NCBI RefSeq assembly: GCF_900187885.1
Contig: NZ_FYEK01000027.1
Span: 23,620 to 87,619 of the forward strand
DNA: 64,000 bases
Reading direction: 5' to 3'
Source: Thermoflexus hugenholtzii JAD2
GTDB lineage: Bacteria; Chloroflexota; Anaerolineae; Thermoflexales; Thermoflexaceae
In this document: piece after piece, positions 16,665 to 24,955 of the stretch
Numbering within the stretch: the first letter of the stretch is position 1
Layout of the letters: each line of letters opens with the position of its first letter
Notes under the pieces: generated by a model
What the model saw: the letters and a program-made list of their open reading frames with translations, nothing else
What the model was told of the DNA's origin: nothing
Databases searched by the model: none
Program-made: the position numbers and the translations under genes

Positions 16665-19600
16665 ATGCGTCTGAAGGCGATCGAGCTGCACGGGTTCAAG
16701 AGCTTCGCCACGCCCACCCGCCTGGAGTTCCCGGGACGGGTGACGGTCATCGTGGGTCCCAACGGCAGCGGCAAGAGCAACATCGCGGAGGCCATCCGCT
16801 GGGCCCTGGGCGAGCAGAGCCTCTCCACCCTCCGGGTCCGCCGGGGGGAGGATCTGATCTTCGCTGGCAGCGACCAGCGGCCCCGCGCCGGCATGGCGGA
16901 GGTGACGCTGATCTTCGACAACGCGGAGGGCGATCTGCCGGTGGACTTCGCCGAGGTCGCCCTAACCCGGCGGGTCTACCGCGATGGGGAAGGGGAGTAT
17001 CTCCTCAACGGCAACCGGGTCCGTCTGCGGGACATCCAGGACCTGCTGGGCGCCACGCCCCTGGCCCGGCGGACGTATACCGTCATCGGTCAGGGGTTGG
17101 TGGATGAGGTGCTCCGGATGCGGCCGGAGGAGCGTCGAGCGCTGTTCGAGGAGGCCGCCGGCATCGCCCTCTACCGGATGAAACGGGAGGAGGCCCTTCG
17201 GCGCCTGGAGGCCACCCAGCAGAACCTGACCCGGGTTCGGGATCTGCTCGCGGAGATGACGCCGCGGCTGAACAGCCTTCGCCGTCAGGCGGAGCGGGCG
17301 CGCCAGTATGAGGAGACGCTCTCCCGTCTGAAGGCGCTCTGGCGCCGATGGGCCGCGCGCCGGATGGCCGCGCTGCGTCGGAGCCTGGAGGAGGCGCAGG
17401 CGGCCGTCGCCGAGGCCGAGGCCGCCCGGCTCCGTCACCAGGAACAGCAGGCGGCCTCCGAGGCGGAGGCGGCGCGGCTTCGAGAGGAGATCCGGCGTCG
17501 GCGGGCCGCCCTACAGGAGGAAGAGGTCGCCTGGGGGAAGCTTCAGGAGGCCCTCGCTGACCTGCGCCAGCGGCAGCAGGCCCTCGAGGAGGCGCTCCGG
17601 GCCGTCCGGGAGCGCCGGGAGGCGTTGCAGGAACGTCAGGCGGCCCTGGAGGCCCGGCAACACGCGCTGGAGGAGGCCCGGGAGGCGCTGTTGCGCCGCG
17701 CCCAGGCGCTGCAGGCGCAACGTCAGGAGTGGGAAGCGCGCCATGAGCCGCAGCGCGCCCGAGGCGAGGCCCTCCGTCGTCAGCTGGAGGCGATTCAGGA
17801 GGCGGAGCGGCAGCGCGAGGCGGAGGCCGACCGCCTCGCCCGTCGGCGCCTCTCCCTGGAGGCGTTCTTACGCGAACTGGAAGAGCAGGCACGCGAGGAG
17901 GCCAGCCGTCGGCAGGAACGGGAAGCCCGACAGGCCGCGTTGCAGGAGGAGCGGGAGCGGCTCCGTCGGGAGGCCCAGGCCTTACAGGAGGCCCGCGAGA
18001 TCCTGGACCGTCAGGTCGCCCAGGCCCATCGGTCCCTGGAGGAGGCGGAAGCGGAGGTCGCCCGCGCCCGGGAGGCCCTCGCCCGAGCGGAGGCCGACCA
18101 GGCTTACTTGGAATCTTATGCGGAAGCCCTGGCCCGACGCCGGGAGGCTCGGGAGGGATGGTCGGAGGACCTGCGGGCGATCCTCTCCGCCGGCCTCCCC
18201 GGGGTCCTCGGGGTCTTGGCGGATTTCCTGGAGGTTGATCCCGGCTGGGAGGTCGCCGTGGCGGCCATTCTGGGGCCGCTGCTCCAGGCGCTGATCGTGC
18301 GCGAGGCCCGCGTCCTGGAGGCGCTGCGCGCCCAGGTTCGCCACGGCCTTCCAGTGATCCTTCTGGACGCCCTGCGCTTCGAGCGGCCCCGCCCGGCCCG
18401 ACATCGGTTCCTGCTTTCCGGAAGCCCGCCCGTGCCCGCCGGCCTGCTTCCGGCCGCCCGCGTCGTGCGTGCCCCTGAGCCCCGTCTGCAGGCCTGGCTT
18501 GAGCATCGTCTGCAAGGGATCTGGCTGACGAAGACATGGGAGGAGGCCCGGGCCCTGCGGTCGCGTCTGCCCCGATCCGCCCACATCCTCACCCCAGAGG
18601 GCGAGCGCATGAGCGGGGAAGGGATCGTGTGGATCGGCCGGCACACGGCGCCGGAGTCGGCAGGGTGGATCGAAGAATCGCAATGGCGCGCGCTGCGGGG
18701 GCAGCTGGAGGAAGCCCGGCGGGCCCGACGGCACGCGGAGGAGGCGCTGGAACAGGCGATGGGCCGATGGCATCGCGCCCGGGAGGCCCTGGCAGCCCTC
18801 GAGGAGGAGCGCCGCGCCCTCGAAGCCCGATGGGAGGCCCTTCAGCGCGCCTTCCGGGAGGTCGAGGGACAGCTGGAGGCGGAGGCGCGAGCCCTCCAGG
18901 CCATGGCCCGGGAAGCGGCGGCCTGGGAGGCCCGGCGGGCTGAGCTGGCAGCCGAACAGGCGGACCTGACCCGACGGGAACAGGCCCTCACCGAGGAGCG
19001 ACAGGCGCTGGCGGAAGCCCGAGCCTCCCTGGAGAGGGAGCTGGCAGCCCTGGGCCTAGAGGGGATGGAGCAGGAACTGGCCCGCCTGCGAGCGGAGGAA
19101 CGGTTGCTGGAGGAGGAGCGCCGTCAGGTGGAAGAGCAGATCGCCCGCCTGATCGCGGAGCGACAGGCTCTCGAAGTCGAGCGGATGACCCTGGAGGATC
19201 CGGAGGGCGCGCCCTCATGGCAGGCCCTGGAGGCCGAGCAAGCCCAGCTTCAGGAAGCCCTCCGGGATCTGGAGGCACAGCGTCAAGCACGGGAAGCCCG
19301 GCGGGCTGAAGAGATGACGCTCCTTCTATCCCTGGAATCGGCCTTCGAGGCCGTATGGGAGCAGGTGGAAACCCTCCGCCGCATTGGGCAGGAGCAGGAG
19401 GAAGCGGTGCACGCCGCGCGGCTGGAGCGGGTGCGCCGGGAGGGGGAGTTGCGGGCCTTTCAGCAGGCGTTGCAGGAGGAGTGGCGCCACCTGGAGGGAG
19501 CCGCCGGGTCGGAGGAGGTCGGGGAGCTGAACTTGGAAGCGCTGGAGGAGATCCAGACGGAGGAGCCGCTGGAGGCCCTGGAGGCGGAGGTGGAGGCGTT

Positions 19601-20249
19601 GCGGCGGGCGTTGCGCCGGCTGGGGCCGGTGAACCCCGAGGCGGCCGCCGAATACGCCGCGCTCCAGGAGCGCCACGCCTTCCTGACCGCCCAGGTGGCG
19701 GATCTGGAAGCGGCGTCCGCCTCCCTGCGGCAGACCGTGGAAGCCCTGGATCAGCAGATGCAGCAGGCTTTTATGGAGACGTTCCGGGCGGTGGGCCGCG
19801 CCTTCCGGGAGACCTTCACCGCGCTGTTCGGCGGGGGAAACGCCCGCCTGGCCCTCACCCCAGCCGAGCGATGGGATGAAGCGGGGGTGGAGATCTACGT
19901 CCGCGTGCCCGGGAAACGAACCCAGAGCCTCATGATGCTCTCAGGAGGGGAGAAAGCGCTGACGGCCACCGCCCTCATCTTCGCCCTGCTGAGCGTCCGC
20001 CCTTCCCCCTTCGTGATCCTGGACGAGGCGGATGCCGCGCTGGATGAGGCCAACATCGGCCGCTTCCGGGAGATGATCCGCCGGCTGTCCGAGCGCACTC
20101 AGTTCATCCTCATCACCCACAACCGGGGCACCGTCGAGGTCGCGGACGTCCTGTATGGGGTCACCATGCGCCCCGATGGCACCTCCCAGGTCCTGAGCCT
20201 GCGCTTGGAGGAAGCGGAACGGGTGATGGCAACGCCGGCGAAGCCATGA
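16665..20249 (+). CDS. smc: SMC, chromosome segregation ATPase
   Basis: SMC forms the core of bacterial condensin, organising and separating chromosomes. The 1194-residue protein has the N-terminal ATPase half with Walker A GPNGSGKSN (31-39), two very long Glu/Arg/Ala-rich coiled coils, a hinge at about residues 500-640 (containing LPGVLGVLADFLEVDPGWE), and the C-terminal half with signature LSGGEKALTATALIFALL and Walker B VILDEADAALDE. The ATG at 16665 fits the universal SMC start (MRLKAIELHGFKSFA); a frame-open extension upstream overlaps the LCP gene and is not family sequence. Partner genes scpA/scpB are not in the window. Confidence 0.96.
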   Translation: MRLKAIELHGFKSFATPTRLEFPGRVTVIVGPNGSGKSNIAEAIRWALGEQSLSTLRVRRGEDLIFAGSDQRPRAGMAEVTLIFDNAEGDLPVDFAEVALTRRVYRDGEGEYLLNGNRVRLRDIQDLLGATPLARRTYTVIGQGLVDEVLRMRPEERRALFEEAAGIALYRMKREEALRRLEATQQNLTRVRDLLAEMTPRLNSLRRQAERARQYEETLSRLKALWRRWAARRMAALRRSLEEAQAAVAEAEAARLRHQEQQAASEAEAARLREEIRRRRAALQEEEVAWGKLQEALADLRQRQQALEEALRAVRERREALQERQAALEARQHALEEAREALLRRAQALQAQRQEWEARHEPQRARGEALRRQLEAIQEAERQREAEADRLARRRLSLEAFLRELEEQAREEASRRQEREARQAALQEERERLRREAQALQEAREILDRQVAQAHRSLEEAEAEVARAREALARAEADQAYLESYAEALARRREAREGWSEDLRAILSAGLPGVLGVLADFLEVDPGWEVAVAAILGPLLQALIVREARVLEALRAQVRHGLPVILLDALRFERPRPARHRFLLSGSPPVPAGLLPAARVVRAPEPRLQAWLEHRLQGIWLTKTWEEARALRSRLPRSAHILTPEGERMSGEGIVWIGRHTAPESAGWIEESQWRALRGQLEEARRARRHAEEALEQAMGRWHRAREALAALEEERRALEARWEALQRAFREVEGQLEAEARALQAMAREAAAWEARRAELAAEQADLTRREQALTEERQALAEARASLERELAALGLEGMEQELARLRAEERLLEEERRQVEEQIARLIAERQALEVERMTLEDPEGAPSWQALEAEQAQLQEALRDLEAQRQAREARRAEEMTLLLSLESAFEAVWEQVETLRRIGQEQEEAVHAARLERVRREGELRAFQQALQEEWRHLEGAAGSEEVGELNLEALEEIQTEEPLEALEAEVEALRRALRRLGPVNPEAAAEYAALQERHAFLTAQVADLEAASASLRQTVEALDQQMQQAFMETFRAVGRAFRETFTALFGGGNARLALTPAERWDEAGVEIYVRVPGKRTQSLMMLSGGEKALTATALIFALLSVRPSPFVILDEADAALDEANIGRFREMIRRLSERTQFILITHNRGTVEVADVLYGVTMRPDGTSQVLSLRLEEAERVMATPAKP

Positions 20250-20260
20250 GCCACCCTTCG

Positions 20261-20560
20261 GTAGGAGCGGCTTCCGCTGGGGCCTATCGTAAGAGTGGCT
20301 TCAGCCGCGACCCACTAAGTAAGCTGAAATTCATTTCAGTCTGCATCCTGGGGATGAGGGGGAGCGCCTGCCACCGAGGCTTTCGCCGCGACCCTCGCTG
20401 TCTCGAAGACGAGGGTTCGGGTTATAGGAACAGTCTTCGCCACGGCCGCTCGCGGGATCGAAAACGAAGGTTCGGGACGAAAGCTCCCCCTCCAAAGATC
20501 GATGTCTGTAGGAGCGCTTTCGCCGCGACCTTTCGCAGGCTCGAAGGCGGAGGTTCAGGC
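20261..20560. repeat. Cluster of REP-like palindromic modules
   Basis: Directly after smc. Modules start with GTAG or GTAA (20261, 20289, 20508) and carry hairpins such as AGCGG-CTT-CCGCT (20265-20277) and degenerate copies of GCGGC-TTCA-GCCGCGACC. They are joined by strings TCGAAGACGAGGGTTCGGG and TCGAAGGCGGAGGTTC that also occur at 6.0, 41.2 and 47.8 kb. A separate palindrome CTGAAA-TTCA-TTTCAG lies at 20324-20339. Open frames here are translations of repeats and not genes. Confidence 0.7.
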
Positions 20561-20890
20561 CGAGGTCTATCCTGTCAAAAGCAACCGGCGGTGTCCTGGA
20601 GCGAGAGTTCGGGGCGAATGGGCTTTAAATTAATCCAGACACCTTCGGAAAAGCGGGGATTCCCTGCATCGGATGGGATAGCAGTTGAAATGAATTTCGA
20701 GATACAGCGCGCATGTTCGAACCCCCAGTCCGATCTTTAAACCCTCTGCGAGCTCCAGACCAGGATGTCCGAAGGGCGTGGGAAGCCAGCTTTTCTCGCT
20801 CTCCGAACGAAGCCATCCCTTTCGGTGCGAGAGGTGAGGGAGTGGCCGAGCGCGGGGGAATCTTCCGCATGCCGTCGGGTCCTCTCCGGG
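20561..20890. other. Non-coding stretch without a recognised gene
   Basis: About 330 bases between the REP-like cluster and a TATAAT box. It holds one more palindrome of the GAAA-TGAA-TTTC type near 20687-20698 and otherwise no coding signal, no Shine-Dalgarno-led frame and no clear repeat. Confidence 0.5.
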
Positions 20891-20896
20891 TATAAT
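20891..20896 (+). promoter_or_regulatory. TATAAT -10 box in front of candidate RNA
   Basis: A perfect TATAAT in GC-rich surroundings. No good -35 hexamer is seen at 16-18 bases upstream, so it would need an extended or activator-dependent promoter. The transcript would begin around 20903 and run into the structured stretch that follows. Confidence 0.45.
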
Positions 20897-20904
20897 CGAA
20901 TTGT

Positions 20905-21045
20905 CAGGCAGCGACCCGGAGCCTGTTTGCCCGGATGTCTCTCTCTGACCGGTGAGGGTTGCACGACCCACGAGCTCAGGCCCGAACCGATGCACGCGAG
21001 GCGCTCGCCGGTGGGAGAGCCGGGAGGTTGGCATCTTCCGTTCTT
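20905..21045 (+). ncRNA. Candidate structured non-coding RNA of unknown class
   Basis: The stretch after the TATAAT box folds well by eye. CTCTCTGACCGG (about 20940-20953) pairs with CCGGTGGGAGAG (about 21009-21020), with one mismatch and one G-U pair. Outside it CCCGG pairs CCGGG; inside are GGGT-TGCACG-ACCC and GCGAG-GCG-CTCGC. It ends near TTCTTTTAG, a short T run. It has no start codon with a ribosome site. It could be a 6S-like RNA by size and shape (a long rod with internal loops), but I do not recognise conserved bases of any known family. Confidence 0.35.
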
Positions 21046-21059
21046 TTAGCCGGCGCAGG

Positions 21060-21470
21060 CCGGTCGTCGGCCGAAGGCTTTTGCGCCGATTGAAATCGGC
21101 CTTCTCAGGCGCTGCGCGCCGGGCGTCGGCCTTCGCCGACGCAAAAGACAACCTTCGGTCGGCGCAGGCCGACCGTTGGCCGAAGGTCTCTTGAGGTCGA
21201 ATTCATTCGGCGTGCGGGCCGGTCGTCGGCTGAAGGCGTTCGCGCCGATTGAAATCGGCCTTCTCAGGCGCTGCGCGCCGGCGTCGGCCTTCGCCGACGC
21301 AAAAGACAATCCTTCGGTCGGCGCAGGCCGACCGTCGGCCGAAGGCCCTCGAAGGTCGAATTCATTCGACGCATCCGCCGACCGTTGGCCGAAGGTCTCT
21401 TGAGGCCGAATTCATTCAGCATCCAGGCTGACCCTCGGCTGAAGGCCGTTCGAGGTCGAATTCATTCAAC
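21060..21470. repeat. Tandem array: two 159-bp units plus two 50-bp partial units
   Basis: A unit beginning CCGGTCGTCGGC at 21060 is repeated at 21219, at a 159-base offset, with few differences. Its last part (ACCGTTGGCCGAAGGTC to GAATTCATTC) is repeated twice more at 50-base steps, ending near 21470. Each full unit contains palindromes GCCGAT-TGAA-ATCGGC (21085-21100; 21244-21259), GCGTCGGC-CTTC-GCCGACGC (21123-21142; 21281-21300) and a GTCGAA-TTCA-TTCGAC type box (perfect at 21355-21370). Frames through the array are repetitive and not genes. It lies 38 bases before the TPR gene. Confidence 0.85.
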
Positions 21471-21507
21471 GCGCAGGCGCGCGACCCGGAAGGGAAGGGG
21501 GAACCGG

Positions 21508-23892
21508 ATGCAGGAGATCACGCTTTCCCAGTATAGCGCGGAGATCGAACGCCTGCTCCAGGACGAAGCCTATGATGAGGCCATCGCCCACTGCATGCAC
21601 ATCCTGAAGCGCTACCCGAAATACCAGCGGGCCTACCGTCTGCTGGGCCAGGCTTACCTGGAGAAGGGCCAGGATGATGCGGCGATGGACCTCTTCGCCC
21701 GGGCCCTGAGCGCGGATCCGGAGGATTTCCTCCCCCGCATCGGCCTCAGCGTGATCTACGAGCGCCGTGGGCAAATCGCCGAGGCGGCCTGGCAGATGGA
21801 ACGGGCCTATGAGCTGCTCCCTTACAACGAGTTCATCCGGGAGGAGCTGGCCAAACTCTACGCCCGCCGGGACGGAGCCCCCCCGGAGTTCCTGCCCCTC
21901 ACCCGGGGCGCCCTCGCCCGCCTCTACGCCCGGGGCCATCTCTACGCCGCCGCCATCGCGGAGCTGGAGAGCCTGCTCCAGGAGGCGCCCCAGCGCGCCG
22001 ACCTCCGCGTCCTTTACCTGGAGGTGCTGTGGCGGGATGGGCGGCGCCTCGAGGCCGCGCGGGTCGCGCAGAGCCTGCTCCAGGAGCTCCCCTATTGCCT
22101 GAAGGCCAACCTCATCCTGGGTGAGTTCTGGATGGCCAGTGGCCGCGAGGCGGAGGCCCGCGAGCTGTTCCGCCGCGCCGCCGCCGTAGACCCCGAGCTC
22201 ACCCTGGTCCCGGATCTCCTCGGGCCGACGGCCTCGATCCAGCCGGCGGAGGTGCGGATCGAACGCCTGATCTATGTGCCTCCCACCCCGGCCTACGCCC
22301 GACCCGCTGTGGAGGAGGGCGAGATCCCCGAATGGCTCCAGGCCCTGGGCCTCCCATTGGGAGAGGAAGTCCCGACCGCACCCGCTGCCGAGGAAGCCCC
22401 AGCCGCGCTGGAAGCCCTGGAAGCCGCCCCACCGGAGACTCCCCAAACCCCATCCCCCGAGCCGGTGGCGGAGACCCTGGAATGGTTACGATCAATAGAG
22501 GTGACTCCGGTGGAGCCGGAGGAAGAACCTTTGGGGGCTCCGGAGGAAGTCCCGCCTCCGGAGCTGGAGTTGCCGGAATGGCTACAGGAGGAGTTCTCCC
22601 TCCCCTCCGAAGCGCCTTCGTGGATGGAAGGACCGGGGGAGGGGGAGGCTGGACCTTCATGGATGGAGGGTCTCTTCCCGCCGGAGATGCCCGCCCCAGT
22701 CTCTGAGGCCCCGAGTGAAGAGGCGCCGCCCGAGATCCCGTGGGAAGCCCCCGGGGAGCTCCCGCCGGCCCCGGAGGAACCGGGAGAGGTCCCGATGGAG
22801 AGGCCGGGCGAGGAGGCTGCGCCGGAGGTCGCCGGCCTGCCGCCGCTGCCGGAGTCGCTGAGCCCGGAGGAGGCCCTGGCCTGGCTGGCCCGGATCGCCG
22901 AGGGCAAGGAGGAGATGCTGCGGGCCCAGGCGCAACAGGAGGCGGAAGCCCGTCTGGCGGAGATCCTGGGCCGTCGGCCGCCGGAAGCTCCCACCCCCCC
23001 GCTTCCGACGCCGCCGGAGGAGATCCCCGAGGCTCCCATAACGGAAGCCGCTCCGGAGGCGGCGTCAGCCGAAGAGGCCGCGCTCCCGGACTGGCTGCTG
23101 GCCCTCAAGCCACCGGAGGAGGAGATCGCCCCGGCCCTCGAGGAGGAGGAACGCCGGTTCCGGGAGCTCCTGGAGGAGGCGGCCGCCCAGCCCCTGGAGA
23201 TCCCGCCGGAGTGGCAGGCGGCGATGGGGATCTTCCCGGAGGCCCTTCCGGAGGCGCCATCTCCGGAAGCGGCCCCGCTCGAAGCAGCGCCTCCGGAGGA
23301 GATCGAGACGCCACCGCTGGAAGGCGCCCTCCCCTTCCCGACGCCGGAGATCGCCCCCGAAGCTGTCGGCGAGGCGATGCCGGAAGATCTTCAAGTCGAG
23401 GAAGTGTGGGAAGGGAAGGGACTAGCCCCGGAGGCCGTTGAGACGGCACCTATCTGGGATCTCCTGGCGGTGGATGAGGGCCTCCCGCCGGCTGGGAAGA
23501 TCCCGGAGCCCGCCCCCGCTGTGGATCCCCGCTGGCTGGAGCGCCTGCACGCGGTGCCGGTCGCCGAGACCATGGCCGGCGCGCTGCTGGGGGTCCTGGC
23601 GGATTATGAGGCCCGCCTGAAGGCCCAGCCTCGGGATCACGAGACCCGCCTGGCAATGGCCCGGTTGCTCTTCAACTTGGGCGACACCGCCCGGGCCGTT
23701 CGGGAGTATCAACGACTGATGCGGGTGGCGGCGATGCGGGAGCGCGTGATCGCCGATCTGGAGCAGGCAGTGCAGCTGCGCCCCGACGAATCCCGCCTGT
23801 GGCAGGCCTTGGGGGATGCCTACCAGGAGGCCGGGAAGCTGCAGAAGGCCCTGGAGGCCTATCGCCGGGCTCTGGCCCACCTGGGTTCGTGA
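21508..23892 (+). CDS. Large TPR protein with acidic, proline-rich middle
   Basis: A 794-residue protein with three regions. Residues 1-250 are tetratricopeptide repeats (for example YDEAIAHCMHILKRYPKYQ and AYRLLGQAYLEKGQDDAAMD). Residues 260-670 are a low-complexity Pro/Glu/Ala stretch containing repeated short motifs with W in an acidic setting (EIPEWLQALG, ELPEWLQEEF, ALPDWLLALK). The last 120 residues return to TPRs (RLWQALGDAYQEAGKLQKAL). No signal peptide or membrane helix is seen, so it is probably a cytoplasmic scaffold. The ATG at 21508 is the first after the repeat array and follows GGAAGGGGGAACC. Partners are unknown. Confidence 0.8.
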   Translation: MQEITLSQYSAEIERLLQDEAYDEAIAHCMHILKRYPKYQRAYRLLGQAYLEKGQDDAAMDLFARALSADPEDFLPRIGLSVIYERRGQIAEAAWQMERAYELLPYNEFIREELAKLYARRDGAPPEFLPLTRGALARLYARGHLYAAAIAELESLLQEAPQRADLRVLYLEVLWRDGRRLEAARVAQSLLQELPYCLKANLILGEFWMASGREAEARELFRRAAAVDPELTLVPDLLGPTASIQPAEVRIERLIYVPPTPAYARPAVEEGEIPEWLQALGLPLGEEVPTAPAAEEAPAALEALEAAPPETPQTPSPEPVAETLEWLRSIEVTPVEPEEEPLGAPEEVPPPELELPEWLQEEFSLPSEAPSWMEGPGEGEAGPSWMEGLFPPEMPAPVSEAPSEEAPPEIPWEAPGELPPAPEEPGEVPMERPGEEAAPEVAGLPPLPESLSPEEALAWLARIAEGKEEMLRAQAQQEAEARLAEILGRRPPEAPTPPLPTPPEEIPEAPITEAAPEAASAEEAALPDWLLALKPPEEEIAPALEEEERRFRELLEEAAAQPLEIPPEWQAAMGIFPEALPEAPSPEAAPLEAAPPEEIETPPLEGALPFPTPEIAPEAVGEAMPEDLQVEEVWEGKGLAPEAVETAPIWDLLAVDEGLPPAGKIPEPAPAVDPRWLERLHAVPVAETMAGALLGVLADYEARLKAQPRDHETRLAMARLLFNLGDTARAVREYQRLMRVAAMRERVIADLEQAVQLRPDESRLWQALGDAYQEAGKLQKALEAYRRALAHLGS

Positions 23893-23957
23893 GCAGCGGG
23901 TTGAGCCCTGGGGCCCCGGCTCGCTTCCCCATCTATCCCGGACTCGGAGGCCCATCG

Positions 23958-24452
23958 ATGCGCATCGGGATCCTGAGCGACACCCACGATCATATCGAGA
24001 ACACGCGTCGGGCTTTGGAGATCCTCCGCCGGGAGGGGGTGGAGCGCCTCTTCCACTGCGGGGACGTGACCTCGCCGGAGGTGGTGGCCCTTTTCGAGGG
24101 CTGGGATGTGCTCTTCGTCCGCGGCAATCTGGACCGCCTGGAGGCGCTGGAACCGGCGGTGGTGGCCCTGGGGCGTCAACCCTTCCTGGGGGATGAGTTG
24201 ACCACCACTCTGGCAGGCCGGCGCATCGCCCTCCTCCACGGCGACGACACGGCCCGCCTCCAGCAGCGCATCGCCTCCGGGGAGTTCGACTACGTGTTCC
24301 ACGGCCACACCCATCGGCGTCGGGACGAGCGGGTGGGGCGGACCCGCGTGATCAACCCGGGGGCCCTGGGCGGCGTCCGCCACGAGAGTCGCTCGTTCTG
24401 CATCCTGGACCTGCAGACCGACGAACTCCGTTTCATCGAGGTTGAGGAATGA
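23958..24452 (+). CDS. YfcE/MJ0936-family metallophosphoesterase
   Basis: A 164-residue two-metal phosphodiesterase of the small calcineurin-like family, which hydrolyses phosphodiesters; the natural substrate is often unknown. All metal motifs are present: LSDTHDH (residues 6-12), CGDVTS, RGNLD, and FHGHTHRRRD. The C-terminal VINPGALGG is also typical of the family. The ATG at 23958 opens directly on the conserved beta strand MRIGILSDTHD. The stop overlaps the next gene by ATGA. Confidence 0.9.
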   Translation: MRIGILSDTHDHIENTRRALEILRREGVERLFHCGDVTSPEVVALFEGWDVLFVRGNLDRLEALEPAVVALGRQPFLGDELTTTLAGRRIALLHGDDTARLQQRIASGEFDYVFHGHTHRRRDERVGRTRVINPGALGGVRHESRSFCILDLQTDELRFIEVEE

Positions 24453-24955
24453 GGGAGGAACTCTTCCCGCCGGACACTCCGTTCCGCATGGCGGTGCCCA
24501 TCGAGGTCCGCTTTCGGGATCTGGACGCGATGGGGCATGTGAACAACGCGGTGTATTTCACATATTTCGAGCATGCGCGCTTGCACTACCTCCGCCGGCT
24601 GGCTGAGGTGCCTCCCCCGCTGGAGCCCCTGGGGATGATCGTGGCCGAGGCGACCTGTCAGTATCGGGCGCCCATCACCCTGGGGATGCCGCTCCGGGTC
24701 TGGATCCGGGTGGGGGAGATCCGTCAGCGCAGCTTCGTCTTCCTCTACCGGATCGAACGCTGCGACACCGGTCAGGTGATGGCCCTCGGCCGCTCGGTGC
24801 AGGTGGCTTACGACTACGCCCGCGGCGTCTCCGTCCCGATCCCGGAGCCGTGGCGGGAGCGCTTCCGCGCCTTCGAGGAAGGGCAGCTGGAGCTGGCCCT
24901 CTCTTCTCCCTCACGATCCGATGGGGGCAAGGATGATCATCGTGGATGCCCATGA
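24449..24955 (+). CDS. Acyl-CoA thioesterase (4HBT hotdog family)
   Basis: A 168-residue hotdog-fold thioesterase that probably hydrolyses acyl-CoA or acyl-ACP thioesters. The family motif RFRDLDAMGHVNNAVYFTYF (about residues 22-41), with the catalytic Asp in DAMGHVNN, is clear, followed by the helix EHARLHYLRRL. The start is ATGA-coupled to the phosphodiesterase gene. The C-terminal 10 residues overlap the next gene and are not conserved. The substrate cannot be told from the sequence. Confidence 0.88.
   Translation: MREELFPPDTPFRMAVPIEVRFRDLDAMGHVNNAVYFTYFEHARLHYLRRLAEVPPPLEPLGMIVAEATCQYRAPITLGMPLRVWIRVGEIRQRSFVFLYRIERCDTGQVMALGRSVQVAYDYARGVSVPIPEPWRERFRAFEEGQLELALSSPSRSDGGKDDHRGCP

Noticed and set aside
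20841..20880. tRNA-like start GGGAGTGGCCGAGCG resembling tRNA-Ser/Leu
   Set aside because: No anticodon arm, variable arm or T arm (GTTCGAATC) follows in the right places; a chance D-arm match.
20246..21431. Open reading frames in the repeat-rich region after smc
   Set aside because: They translate repeats and palindromes, lack ribosome sites and give the same short peptide motifs repeatedly on both strands.
21060..21470. CRISPR array
   Set aside because: The repeats are 159 and 50 bases, near-contiguous, without unique spacers of constant length, and no cas genes are present.
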